Below, piece by piece: positions 37,122 through 45,604 of a stretch of DNA of 64,000 nucleotides. The stretch lies in NCBI RefSeq assembly GCF_900233005.1, contig NZ_LT960612.1, forward strand, positions 186,001 to 250,000. The letters are read 5' to 3'. The first letter of the stretch is position 1, and each line of letters starts with the position of its first letter. This DNA comes from Vibrio tapetis subsp. tapetis (lineage in GTDB: Bacteria > Pseudomonadota > Gammaproteobacteria > Enterobacterales > Vibrionaceae). Position numbers and translations under genes: made by a program. The notes below the pieces were generated by a model. The model was not told the DNA's origin, searched no databases, and saw nothing but the letters and a program-made list of their open reading frames with translations.

Positions 37122-37550
37122 ATGGGCAGTGAATTTAATAGACAAAGTAGCTTCGGCTGGATGATCAACGTGATTGCCAACCAAGCAGCTAAAAAATTTG
37201 AAGTAGAGCTAAAAAAGCACGGCTTAACGGTGGCCTTATGGCCAACTATGATGTGCTTATGGGAAGAAGAAGGCGTAACTCAAAGAGACATTTCTGCCAA
37301 GTCTAAAGTAGAAAACTCCACGACAACTCGTACATTAGACAAACTGGAAAACCTTGGTCTAGTGGAGCGACGAACTGATCCGAATAGCCGTCGTTCGTTT
37401 CGAATTTATTTAACCGCCAAAGGAAATGAGCTAAAAGAGACGTTACTGCCCATCCCCGTTGCAGTAAATCAAGAGATGTTAAGTTCGCTAAATGATGCGG
37501 AGCAAAAAGAGATGATTCGTATGCTCCAAAAAATGGTCGCAACTGTTTAA
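37122..37550 (+). CDS. MarR-family transcriptional regulator
   Basis: A 142-residue winged-helix protein (VALWPTMMCLWEEEGVTQRD, SKVENSTTTRTLDKLENLGL, VERRTDPNSRRSFRIYLT). The winged helix with the DPNSRRSFRIYLT wing is diagnostic. It is co-transcribed with the cytochrome b561 gene and probably autoregulates through the 36401-36442 palindrome. The ligand is unknown; a redox or phenolic signal is common in this family. Confidence 0.9.
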   Translation: MGSEFNRQSSFGWMINVIANQAAKKFEVELKKHGLTVALWPTMMCLWEEEGVTQRDISAKSKVENSTTTRTLDKLENLGLVERRTDPNSRRSFRIYLTAKGNELKETLLPIPVAVNQEMLSSLNDAEQKEMIRMLQKMVATV

Positions 37551-37578
37551 CTCTCTTGAACACTAACAATAAGTATTC

Positions 37579-37618
37579 AAAAGGCACATCACGGATAGAG
37601 GTAAGTGATGTGCCTTTT
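37579..37618 (+). terminator. Terminator after the cytochrome b561-MarR operon
   Basis: A perfect 14-bp inverted repeat (AAAAGGCACATCAC / GTGATGTGCCTTTT) with a 12-nt loop and a following T run, 28 bp after the MarR stop. Confidence 0.85.
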
Positions 37619-37647
37619 TAGTTTTAATCGCGAGTAATCTTAAAACG

Positions 37648-37679
37648 AAAAAGCCCCAGCATTTCTGCTGGGGCTTTTC
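37648..37679 (-). terminator. Terminator of the tRNA-Leu/tRNA-Cys transcript
   Basis: A 12-bp GC-rich stem (AAAAGCCCCAGC / GCTGGGGCTTTT) with a 6-nt loop; on the minus strand it is followed by TTTTTCGTTTT. It lies just after the 3' end of tRNA-Cys. Confidence 0.85.
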
Positions 37680-37685
37680 AAATAA

Positions 37686-37759
37686 TGGAGGCGCCTCCCG
37701 GAGTCGAACCGAGGTCCACGGATTTGCAATCCGCTGCATAGCCACTCTGCCAAGGCGCC
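37686..37759 (-). tRNA. tRNA-Cys (GCA)
   Basis: A 74-nt tRNA read on the minus strand. The acceptor GGCGCCT pairs with AGGCGCC and ends in an encoded TCCA. The T-loop GGTTCGACTCC is standard and the anticodon loop ATTGCAAAT gives GCA. It is the second gene of a pair with tRNA-Leu. Confidence 0.97.
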
Positions 37760-37826
37760 ATTATTCTTTGTCGCTCATATCACGTTGAGCTTTATTTTCA
37801 CTTCCACTCTTTGAGTAGAAAATAGA

Positions 37827-37913
37827 TGGTGCCCCGGGCCGGACTTGAACCGGCACAGCGCGAACGCCGAGGGATTTTAAATCCCTTGTGTCTACCAATT
37901 CCACCACCAGGGC
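37827..37913 (-). tRNA. tRNA-Leu (UAA)
   Basis: An 87-nt class II tRNA read on the minus strand, with long variable arm (CTCGGCGTTCGCGCTG). The acceptor GCCCTGG pairs with CCGGGGC and ends in an encoded ACCA. The anticodon loop TTTAAAA gives TAA, which reads UUA. It is transcribed before tRNA-Cys, 67 bp upstream of it. Confidence 0.97.
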
Positions 37914-38348
37914 ACGCAATTCTTTATTGCGATGCTCTAAACCAATGTGCTCTAAGAGCGGTTAGACACCATCTTAATACTGACACTTCAACCAGTGAAT
38001 CATCAATATTGCAAAATCTTTTTCTCTAGAGCGGTTTGCCCTGAGAACGAGACGTACTTTAACGGATTAAAAAATTCCGTCAACACTAATTTTGCTCATT
38101 TTAATCAAGTGATTAAAAACCACACTCATCAGCAGTTTACTAACCACTTTTCGGACATTTTTGGCGCAGGCAATAAAAAGTAATTTTCCTAATAGCCATA
38201 AACTCTGGAGTTACACCCTATTGCTAAACCGACATTTTGACGGTTAATCAATTCGATATCACAGCCATGCCGCTTATCAGGCCATACGTTGTTCTAACAC
38301 ATTGGTGATATACTGCAGGCTTATTTTTGAAATCAAACTGGTTTTGTA
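37914..38348. other. Intergenic region right of the tRNA pair
   Basis: A 435-bp stretch without a gene I can support. Its left part should hold the minus-strand promoter of the tRNA pair. A 62-codon frame at 37995-38183 has no recognised features. No integrase, attachment-site duplication or other sign of tRNA-linked island insertion is seen. Confidence 0.5.
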
Positions 38349-38729
38349 ATGAAAGCGTGTAACCAATGCGGAAAATGTTGCATCAAATATGGCGATGGCG
38401 CACTTTCAGCTAGTACTGAAGAGATAGCCCTGTGGGAGTTGTTTAATCCTGATATCTTCGCATACGTAAAAGGTGACGAAATTTGGTTTGATCCGAAGAC
38501 AGGAGTAAGACTACAACAGTGCCCGTTTCTAGAGATAGCACCCAAGCTAAACCCTAATTCGCAAAACAAATACACCTGCAGCATCTATCTTGATAGACCT
38601 GAAGACTGCCGCCATTACCCAAGCCTTATCGCTGAAATGGTAAGAGACGAATGTGAAATGATCGAAACAGTTGATCTTGAAAAAACCAAAACTCGCCCAA
38701 AGAAGACTCGACTTTTTAATGAAAGATAG
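38349..38729 (+). CDS. YkgJ-family cysteine cluster protein
   Basis: A 126-residue cytosolic protein that begins MKACNQCGKCCIKYGDGAL, the CxxCGxCC pattern of YkgJ/UPF0153 proteins, with further Cys residues in CPFLEIAP, YTCSIYLDRPEDCRHYP and DECEM. This family is thought to bind a Zn or Fe-S cluster; the biochemical role is unknown. It is a single gene between the tRNA region and small membrane proteins. Confidence 0.85.
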   Translation: MKACNQCGKCCIKYGDGALSASTEEIALWELFNPDIFAYVKGDEIWFDPKTGVRLQQCPFLEIAPKLNPNSQNKYTCSIYLDRPEDCRHYPSLIAEMVRDECEMIETVDLEKTKTRPKKTRLFNER

Positions 38730-38835
38730 CCGACCTGCAAGTGGCTCGTAGCCATCGTCGCGAGTTTAGACCTCTATTCAAGCTCGAGCTTAACCAAGAT
38801 AGCTCTTGATTTCGTATACGATACCATAACCATAG

Positions 38836-39216
38836 TTAAACGATCTTGTTCATCTCTTTTCTATAGCAGATGAACAAACCAAACGCACCACCTAGGTAGG
38901 TCAAGGCTAACGGAATGAAAGTCGGTCGATAGGCGTATTCAACACCATAACTCTCAGGGTAATGACTGTTTACGAGCAACAACCAAGCCGCGATTGCTCC
39001 AACAAGTAACCAGATGGCAGCGACGGTTATCTTGTGTTCTGGAGCCAACCAATAACCCACAAGCACTACCGTCATTGCTGAGATAAATCCCGCTATCGGC
39101 TCTGGCCACAAGGACAAGAATTCTGTGACCCCTAACGACAAGAATAGAACTGCGTAGCACGCAACAGGCACGGCTACAAACATTGCGCAGTATCTGGCAA
39201 TAGTATGATTCATCAT
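38836..39216 (-). CDS. Four-helix membrane protein of unknown function
   Basis: A 126-residue protein with four hydrophobic helices (CAMFVAVPVACYAVLFLSLG; FISAMTVVLVGYWLA; VAAIWLLVGAIAAWLLLV; LALTYLGGAFGLFICY). No family is recognised. Two ATGs (39216 and 39213) are possible; AGGAG precedes both. The first overlaps the stop of the preceding gene as ATGA, so translation is coupled. Confidence 0.55.
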   Translation of the reverse strand: MMNHTIARYCAMFVAVPVACYAVLFLSLGVTEFLSLWPEPIAGFISAMTVVLVGYWLAPEHKITVAAIWLLVGAIAAWLLLVNSHYPESYGVEYAYRPTFIPLALTYLGGAFGLFICYRKEMNKIV

Positions 39217-39428
39217 TTATCTCCTATCAGAATACGAGCTAAATAATAAAGAAACTTGTTTGTTATTTCTGTCCCGATTTGTATTGATATGTCAAAGTAC
39301 TTAAAAGTTAAGTCAGTGTAAGTATTAACGAAGTAAACAATGACCGTAAAGACAATACCAAAAGCCGTACAAAGAAAGAGAAGCGCTATAAGATCTCTCA
39401 GCCAAGTTAAAACTGAGAGAGCATGCAT
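39213..39428 (-). CDS. Small membrane protein of unknown function
   Basis: A 71-residue protein with one strong membrane segment (LIALLFLCTAFGIVFTVIVY). It overlaps the next small membrane protein gene by 4 bp. The pair sits between the PPTase gene of the biosynthetic cluster and the YkgJ gene, 18 bp after the PPTase stop, so it could be the tail of the cluster operon or an unrelated pair. Confidence 0.5.
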   Translation of the reverse strand: MHALSVLTWLRDLIALLFLCTAFGIVFTVIVYFVNTYTDLTFKYFDISIQIGTEITNKFLYYLARILIGDK

Positions 39429-39446
39429 AAGGCCAGAAGACTGAAT

Positions 39447-40184
39447 TCAATTCGAACTAATTAAAGTCGTTATAAAAGATCCACAAGAAAGTAAATGACC
39501 CGTAAAGGTTTTACCAACTTCTAACTCACCACTAACGAGTGTAGAGCAAAGTTGAATACTGAATCTTTTGTTTGTCACGCAAATCTCAGTCACTCTAGCC
39601 TCACTAAAATTGATGTACATCTCCACTTTAGGGTAGATTGCTTTAAACAAGCTTTCTTTGGCTGAAAAAATAATGGTACAAAATTGAGTAAAACTCATGC
39701 TCAACTGATAATACAATTGCATTTCATCGCTTGTCAGTATCTGAGGAGCTATTTTTGTCGCAACATTCATCGGAATAATGGCTTCGTGGTCGATACCAAC
39801 GAATGTCACAGCATGATCTTGAGATACAACTGCAATCGCTCTCTCACTCGTATGAGAAATTGATCCAACGTACCCATCCGGCCAAATTGGGTTTCTATGC
39901 ATTCCAGTTGAAACGGATACATCTCTTGCATTCAATGACTCTAAAGCAACCATCGCTGCTAGCCTTCCCGCCAGAAACTCTGCTCTTCGCTTCGTCACCG
40001 CTTTCCTGATATGGCTAGGCTCCTGAAAAGTCAGCTTTTCATAAATATCACTAGTGAACACTTCAGCATTGTATTCACAAATATATACACATATATCAGA
40101 GTGATACTCAGAAAACTCATGTTTTTGAAATGATTCGATAAAACCTAAAAATGGCTTATCTTTTTGTAATATAAGACGACTCAT
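39447..40184 (-). CDS. 4'-phosphopantetheinyl transferase (EntD/Npt type)
   Basis: A 245-residue enzyme that loads the phosphopantetheine arm onto carrier domains. Visible motifs are KRRAEFLAGRLAA, the magnesium site VGIDHE and the catalytic FSAKESLFKA near residues 185-195; PIWPDGYVGSISHTSERAIA matches the EntD-like subgroup, common for siderophore NRPSs. The start is set at 40184 (MSRLIL), 4 bp after the thioesterase stop; an upstream GTG at 40223 overlaps that gene. It is the last biosynthetic gene of the cluster and should activate the ACP and PCP domains encoded upstream. Confidence 0.93.
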   Translation of the reverse strand: MSRLILQKDKPFLGFIESFQKHEFSEYHSDICVYICEYNAEVFTSDIYEKLTFQEPSHIRKAVTKRRAEFLAGRLAAMVALESLNARDVSVSTGMHRNPIWPDGYVGSISHTSERAIAVVSQDHAVTFVGIDHEAIIPMNVATKIAPQILTSDEMQLYYQLSMSFTQFCTIIFSAKESLFKAIYPKVEMYINFSEARVTEICVTNKRFSIQLCSTLVSGELEVGKTFTGHLLSCGSFITTLISSN

Positions 40185-40188
40185 CAAT

Positions 40189-40986
40189 TTACGGGAAGAA
40201 ACAATCGGAAGTAACACCAACACTCTCCTTCATTGAGCAACTCGAGGGATTATTAAAGCTTGTTAATAGCTCCTCAATAATCTTCATCACGTTATCTTCA
40301 TTATGAATAAAGAAGTGGTCTCCAGTGAACTCCTTTATGTCTACGTCTTGAGTAAAAAAAGATTGCCATTCCTGCATATCGTTATGATTCATCTTGTCTT
40401 CTGAACCATAAATTACCGTCGACTTGCTCGGTAGCAACCCTGAGAATTCTGTTCTGAACATTTCTACCACCGAAAAATCGGCTCGAATGTAAGGCAGGCA
40501 AAAATCAAGCAAACTAGGTGTATTGAATACTTGCTCAGGCGTACCGTTTAATTTTTTGAGCTCTTCAACGAACTCTTGCTTCGGTAAACCGCTAATAGGT
40601 TTCATGCGGTTTTGACGATGAGGTGACAACGCACCCGAAAATATACAGTGGTCAGGTTTAGGCAATTTCGCCTCGTACAGCATAACTAACGTTTCAAATG
40701 CTGCTAATGCGCCCATACTATGACCAAACAAGACATACGGTTTATCCGTTAAAGCGACTAATTCACTTTTTATCCCTTGTATATATTCCTTCATATTATT
40801 TATGTTAGGTTCAGCCATTCTCTCGGCGCGACCGGGAAGTTGAACAATATGAAGCTCTACCCATTCGGGTAACCACTGAAGCCAAGAATGAAAACCAGAC
40901 GCACTTCCTCCTGCGTATGGAAAGCAGAACAACCTCACTTTAGCATTTGGGTTAGCCTTATAACACGTCAGCCACTGAATATTCAC
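40189..40986 (-). CDS. Type II thioesterase (GrsT/PchC-like)
   Basis: A 265-residue alpha/beta hydrolase with the nucleophile motif FGHSMGALAAFE (Ser near 96), an Asp in YGSEDKMNH and the catalytic His in TGDHFFIHN. Type II thioesterases remove wrong or stalled acyl groups from carrier domains of NRPS and PKS lines. It lies upstream of the PPTase gene in the same operon. It is separate from the main release step, which here is a reductase domain. Confidence 0.93.
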   Translation of the reverse strand: MNIQWLTCYKANPNAKVRLFCFPYAGGSASGFHSWLQWLPEWVELHIVQLPGRAERMAEPNINNMKEYIQGIKSELVALTDKPYVLFGHSMGALAAFETLVMLYEAKLPKPDHCIFSGALSPHRQNRMKPISGLPKQEFVEELKKLNGTPEQVFNTPSLLDFCLPYIRADFSVVEMFRTEFSGLLPSKSTVIYGSEDKMNHNDMQEWQSFFTQDVDIKEFTGDHFFIHNEDNVMKIIEELLTSFNNPSSCSMKESVGVTSDCFFP

Positions 40987-41099
40987 ATAGACCTCTTATT
41001 GATATTAATAGTCAATGAACACTTATTTAAAGCGCTCGGGTTCCAAATTAATTAACGGTATTTATCGTGGGTAACGCTAGAAATAGGCATTTAGACGAG

Positions 41100-42278
41100 C
41101 TACAACCATGGTATTTTTCTGGAATAAACCTTCTCATCACCATAGAATCCATTATAGCCCAGAGAGTATTCTAGGGTGTCTGATGGCTTGTAGCTAAGCT
41201 TGATCTCTAGCAAGCTAGAGTCGTCGTTGAAATTGTAAACTCCACCAATCTCTCCAGCCCACACCCCTTGCCCCCATTCATAATGATAATTCTGACTGAT
41301 CTGAGGGGTGGTTTTTCCATTCGTCTGCTGGGTCACAAGAAAATCGATTTCCGTGCTTACTTCTTTAAAATAACCAATCCACCCCCCTAATAAGCTCCAT
41401 TGTTCACCAGGTTCAGTCATTTTACGGTCATTCACCACTGTTAGATTCTGATCGTAGCGGGCCTGAAATTGGGCAACCCCCCCCCAATAATTCACATTAT
41501 ATTGGAAAAAGGCACTAGAAGTTTTGCTTCGTTGAAGGCTTACTCCTTGAGCGTTTTCGGCAATAGCAGGATCGTCTTGGTAAACATATGCTCCACCTAA
41601 AAAAAGATCGAATCCAATTCGATTAATCTGGTACCCGAGCCCCACCTCGATCGGGTGATCAAGGGTCTCATTTTCAAATGCTTCTCTTAATTCAGGCGGT
41701 GAGCGATCCCACATTGAAGCCTGTTGGGCAAGCACATTAATGCTTGGTTCTGCCGTCACAATGAAGTCAAAGACATCATCACCAGAAAATTCTCGCCAGC
41801 GTATTGCTGTCGTTGCAAGATAGTTAATGGCAAGCCCCGAAGCCAGAGGATCAGAGCTGTCTGTTGGGTTGAAGTAGTTACCTTGAGACAACGCACTTCC
41901 CGAACCCCAAATCATCATTTGCTTGCCTATCGTGATCGTCCGATTTTGTTGCATTATTGAACCATAGAGCTCTCGCACTTGGACATCCCACTCCGTCGCC
42001 TTTTCTCTTGCACCCACTGATGGGTCCCAATCTATAGAGAACGCGCTTTCAATCGTGAACTTCTGACTTTCTGGACGGTAATAAGGTTCAACCCACAGCC
42101 GTTGCCTTAAACTACCCCACTCATTAGAGCGCAAGAGGTACTGCATGGATGACTGGACGTACCCAGTCAAACCTATACTTGAAGCGGCCGACTCAACAGG
42201 CACATCGTTAAAACTAGCGAAGGGGTCTTCTGCGTGCACAAACCCGCTTATTACCGATAAAAGTAAAATCTTTTTCAC
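41100..42278 (-). CDS. Outer-membrane beta-barrel protein (DUF1302-like)
   Basis: A 392-residue protein with a signal peptide (MKKILLLSVISGFVHAE) and alternating hydrophobic/polar strands throughout, ending in YSRKIPWL. Segments such as LWVEPYYRPESQKFTIESAF, ITIGKQMMIWGSGSALSQGN and LEYSLGYNGFYG fit DUF1302-type porin-like barrels. The start is a GTG that shares a base with the stop of the LolA-like gene. It likely provides the outer-membrane part of the export route together with the RND and LolA-like proteins. Confidence 0.75.
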   Translation of the reverse strand: MKKILLLSVISGFVHAEDPFASFNDVPVESAASSIGLTGYVQSSMQYLLRSNEWGSLRQRLWVEPYYRPESQKFTIESAFSIDWDPSVGAREKATEWDVQVRELYGSIMQQNRTITIGKQMMIWGSGSALSQGNYFNPTDSSDPLASGLAINYLATTAIRWREFSGDDVFDFIVTAEPSINVLAQQASMWDRSPPELREAFENETLDHPIEVGLGYQINRIGFDLFLGGAYVYQDDPAIAENAQGVSLQRSKTSSAFFQYNVNYWGGVAQFQARYDQNLTVVNDRKMTEPGEQWSLLGGWIGYFKEVSTEIDFLVTQQTNGKTTPQISQNYHYEWGQGVWAGEIGGVYNFNDDSSLLEIKLSYKPSDTLEYSLGYNGFYGDEKVYSRKIPWL

Positions 42279-43033
42279 TATAGCCTGCTTTGAGAAAAGT
42301 CAGCTTCACTCAGTCCAACATTGACTTGAATATTGTTAAATTGAATCAGGGTTTCACTGTTACTAACCGCACTTTTGGTCACCATTTTTTGTGCCATCCA
42401 ATAGTCACCAAACTGTTTATGCCCTCCATACCACGTTGTTTTCAGAAGTTGACCCTGCTTAGAGTACCGCTCCATCTTGTGAACCAAATGAATATCTTCT
42501 CTTACCCACGTAATACGTTTTTTATAAGACGAACTGTTCGCGTCAAATGGCACACTTTCGACGACATAGCACTGTACTTCGCCGCACTCTTCCTTTCTAA
42601 GTAAGGTATGCTCGTCATCTTGAACAGAACGACTTTGAAGATCTTCGTTAATAAGGTCACTTCTCATAAAAGTCCCTTTATTCGCCGACCCAGAAATTCT
42701 TCGCGTTAAATTGGCATTTTGAAGATATAGCCACATGTCATCGACCAATTTAGGGTCGTCGTAAGACCATGTTAAATAACGCGTCCCTTGAACTTCAGCT
42801 GGTAACGAAAACTCCATAAAAGATTTTCTCCCTTCATCGGTTCGAATTGATTCACTCTTAAGTACACGTTTTAACATTTGATCATTTCGCTTGATCAACA
42901 TAACCATATCCTGCGTTACATCTTGGCTTGACTCAGCGGTATCTAACCAAGTCATGACCTCTTCTCCGCTTGGTGCGGCAAAGACAAAGGGCGAAAACAT
43001 TGTGATCAGTAAAGCATTCAATTTTAAGTGCAT
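42278..43033 (-). CDS. Outer membrane lipoprotein-sorting (LolA-like) periplasmic protein
   Basis: A 251-residue protein with a signal peptide (MHLKLNALLITMFSPFVFAA). The mature part has the LolA-like fold pattern of PF17131 (GRKSFMEFSLPAEVQGTRYL, WLYLQNANLTRRISGSANKG, KKRITWVREDIHLVHKMERY). The ATG at 43033 is preferred because AAGGA lies before it; an ATG at 43054 overlaps the RND stop. Such proteins are often encoded with MMPL-type exporters and are thought to carry hydrophobic cargo across the periplasm. Confidence 0.82.
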   Translation of the reverse strand: MHLKLNALLITMFSPFVFAAPSGEEVMTWLDTAESSQDVTQDMVMLIKRNDQMLKRVLKSESIRTDEGRKSFMEFSLPAEVQGTRYLTWSYDDPKLVDDMWLYLQNANLTRRISGSANKGTFMRSDLINEDLQSRSVQDDEHTLLRKEECGEVQCYVVESVPFDANSSSYKKRITWVREDIHLVHKMERYSKQGQLLKTTWYGGHKQFGDYWMAQKMVTKSAVSNSETLIQFNNIQVNVGLSEADFSQSRL

Positions 43034-43046
43034 GATTTTTTTTCCT

Positions 43047-45407
43047 TTATCCATTCGCTTGAACAGTGTCTAACGTTTGTGTTGCTTTCAAAGGTCTGAA
43101 GATAAGCAGCAGAGCTGGAAGTAAAATTAAATCAGCTAACAGTGCCCATGAAAAAGCCATCCCAGACATGTAGCCAAATATCACGCTCTCATTAAGTACT
43201 GATAGGGTAAGAACAGAAAAACCCGTACTGAGTATTGTCGTGGTAAAGACCAACGGACGCCCAGCTTTAGTGACGGCATAACGAATCGCATCCTCGTAGT
43301 TGCCTTCTAGATTAAATGCCACCTTGAATCGGCTGAGAAAGTGAATAGTGTCATCAACCGCAACTCCAAGTATTAAAGGAGAAAAGATAATTAATGACTG
43401 ACTAAGTGGCATATCTAGCCACCCCATCAGCCCTACCGATACCAAAATGGGTAATACATTAGGTAATAAAGAAAGTAACCCTAATGACCAAGACTTAAGC
43501 ACCACAACCATGACAAGAGAAATAGCCATGAATGCCCAAATGAAACTATGGAGCTGGCCCTTAGAAAGGTAATCTGACGTTTCTTTAATATGGACAATAG
43601 GGCCAGTTACCGAAGCATTAACATGGCTATCGAACGTGTTTTCAACATTCAACTCTACCTGCTTAATAATGTCGTAGCTTTGCTCGGTTGACACCGCTCG
43701 CGTACGTACCGCAATACGAATTTGTTTAGAGTCAAAACTAACAAACTGATCAAGTAACTCCCCCCCACCCATTTCATAAAGGAAAAGGAAATCAGACAAG
43801 GTGCCTTGATCTGTCGGAAGCACCGCTCCTTTCTCAGGTATCAAGACTTGATTCGATTCTTTCACTATGTCGACAATAGAGCGTGCGGTAACAACATGTT
43901 CGTTCTTTTTCAATTCAGCGATTAATTTTTCGACCCGATTTAGTGTATCAACCGTCAAAATAGGAGTGTTGTTATTGCTACTCAATACAATATCAAGTGT
44001 CATCGCCCCTCCCATATTCTGATCAACAAAATCCGCCTTTTGACGCAGTTCTGTTCGGGTCGACAAGTTTTCTATCGGGCTTGTATCTAAACTCACAAAA
44101 AAGATGCCAACAGACATCGCCAATGACGAAGCTAAAAAGCCAACAGCCCATACTTTCGGAGAATTAATGACACTTTCAGCCAATTTGTCCAAACTCACAT
44201 CAATCCAATCTTTTTTATGACGATTCATGGCGGATATAGGTTTGGCACCAAATGAAAGCAGTGATGGCACTAAGCAATAACTAAAGATTAACGCAACGAA
44301 CACACCGATGGCGCAATACACCCCGAGTTGACCAATGGGAATGATCTCGGTTCCCTGAAACGATAAAAAGCCAATAGCGGTCGTTAATGTCGTCAGAAAA
44401 CAAGGCAACGCCACTTTCGCACAGCCAGACACTAGTGCTTCATTTTTAGATTTTCCAGCCGCTAGCTCGTCTTGGTAAGCACAACCAATATGGATACAAT
44501 CGGCCATCCCGATACACATAATAAGGCTTGGTACGATCGTGACAAAAAAGGTCAATTTCCAACCGATAAAGCTAATCAGACCAAATACGGCAATATTTGC
44601 TAAGGCCATCACCAAAATAGGGACCCAGGTCAATCTTACTGACCGAGTAAAATAGGCAATAACCAACATTTGAAGTACCAAAGCGATTAACCACAATGTT
44701 CCTGTTTCATCATTACTGATTTGTTCCATTTCGGCGTCAAATATTGGGTCACCAACCGCCACAATACCAAGGTCTTTATAACGGTCTTTTTCTAACAAGC
44801 TATTGACGGCTGGAGCGATCTTCTTACGTGGATCCACTTCGTTTTTCGGGTAGGCGTGTAACTCTACGAGCACCCCTAAGTACCGAGCATCACCTGAAAC
44901 AAACAATCCTTGATAGAGTTCATTTTTAGACAACCGAGTGATCTTTTCTAACAATTCTTCCTTCGATTCTTTCCCTGACAGGTACGCGTCTATAATGATT
45001 GCCCCTTCACCCACCGTGCGCATTTTTTCTAGGTTGTTAATACCTGTAGCAGCGCGAACATACGGGATGGAGGTTTCTAGGTCATGGGTCAATTGATTGA
45101 GTTGCGCGATCGTCTTATCCGGATCTGTCCGTGAAATAGGCATAGCCAAAACTAAGGTGTCTTCGTTCCCAAAGGTCGCTTTGAAACTTTCCATGTCAGC
45201 AATTAGTGACGAACTGACAGGTAGAAAGCTCTCATTACTATTGTCAAACTCTAATGTTTCCAGACGGGTAAAAAGACCGGCAACAAGCAACACAGTCGCT
45301 AAAATAACCCAATAGCGAAAATGAATAATAAAACGAACCCACTTTTGAAAGTGGAGATTAACTTTGGATTGATTCAACGGATCATCCAATTTCCATTGCG
45401 AACTCAT
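43047..45407 (-). CDS. RND/MMPL-family exporter
   Basis: A 786-residue inner-membrane protein with about 12 helices in two halves, each with a large periplasmic loop. Typical features are the first helix followed by FDNSNESFLPVSSSL, the sterol-sensing-like half (MCIGMADCIHIGCAYQDELA) and the repeat in the second half (LGVAVDDTIHFLSRFKVAFN) with conserved acidic residues. This is the HpnN/MMPL-like class that moves lipids or lipophilic products. The start at 45407 (MSSQWK) follows GAGGG; in-frame starts at 45425 and 45488 exist. It heads an operon with the LolA-like, barrel, TE and PPTase genes, behind a Fur-like site. Confidence 0.88.
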   Translation of the reverse strand: MSSQWKLDDPLNQSKVNLHFQKWVRFIIHFRYWVILATVLLVAGLFTRLETLEFDNSNESFLPVSSSLIADMESFKATFGNEDTLVLAMPISRTDPDKTIAQLNQLTHDLETSIPYVRAATGINNLEKMRTVGEGAIIIDAYLSGKESKEELLEKITRLSKNELYQGLFVSGDARYLGVLVELHAYPKNEVDPRKKIAPAVNSLLEKDRYKDLGIVAVGDPIFDAEMEQISNDETGTLWLIALVLQMLVIAYFTRSVRLTWVPILVMALANIAVFGLISFIGWKLTFFVTIVPSLIMCIGMADCIHIGCAYQDELAAGKSKNEALVSGCAKVALPCFLTTLTTAIGFLSFQGTEIIPIGQLGVYCAIGVFVALIFSYCLVPSLLSFGAKPISAMNRHKKDWIDVSLDKLAESVINSPKVWAVGFLASSLAMSVGIFFVSLDTSPIENLSTRTELRQKADFVDQNMGGAMTLDIVLSSNNNTPILTVDTLNRVEKLIAELKKNEHVVTARSIVDIVKESNQVLIPEKGAVLPTDQGTLSDFLFLYEMGGGELLDQFVSFDSKQIRIAVRTRAVSTEQSYDIIKQVELNVENTFDSHVNASVTGPIVHIKETSDYLSKGQLHSFIWAFMAISLVMVVVLKSWSLGLLSLLPNVLPILVSVGLMGWLDMPLSQSLIIFSPLILGVAVDDTIHFLSRFKVAFNLEGNYEDAIRYAVTKAGRPLVFTTTILSTGFSVLTLSVLNESVIFGYMSGMAFSWALLADLILLPALLLIFRPLKATQTLDTVQANG

Positions 45408-45473
45408 AGATGTGCGCCCTCGCATAATTTTGTGTGCTGCCAATAAATTTCTGCGAAGATTATCACCCCAATC

Positions 45474-45492
45474 GATAATGATTACCATTCAC
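45474..45492 (-). promoter_or_regulatory. Fur-box-like site before the exporter operon
   Basis: On the minus strand GTGAATGGTAATCATTATC matches the Fur consensus GATAATGATAATCATTATC at 16 of 19 positions. It lies about 65-85 bp upstream of the exporter start at 45407, between the terminator of the NRPS operon and that gene, where a promoter is expected. Confidence 0.6.
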
Positions 45493-45543
45493 AATCGGGA
45501 GGGCTTTTATCACTTAAGGTAGGGTTTTGAATCAATAACGAAT

Positions 45544-45572
45544 AAAAAACGAGCGATGGTATGTCGCTCGTT
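45544..45572 (-). terminator. Terminator of the NRPS/PKS operon
   Basis: An 8-9 bp perfect stem (ACGAGCGA / TCGCTCGT, 7-nt loop) is followed on the minus strand by TTTTTT, 33-61 bp after the last NRPS stop. It separates the megasynthase transcript from the exporter operon. Confidence 0.8.
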
Positions 45573-45604
45573 GTTATTCAATCGATTTGCAGTCTCTATT
45601 TTAT

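Noticed and set aside
37826..38029. 67-codon frame on the plus strand
   Set aside because: It runs through the whole tRNA-Leu gene on the opposite strand and has no protein-like features.
37995..38183. 62-codon frame right of the tRNA pair
   Set aside because: No ribosome site, domain or hydrophobic pattern; looks like chance in non-coding sequence.
37686..38348. Genomic island inserted at the tRNA genes
   Set aside because: No integrase, no direct repeat of a tRNA end and no abrupt change of gene type was found.
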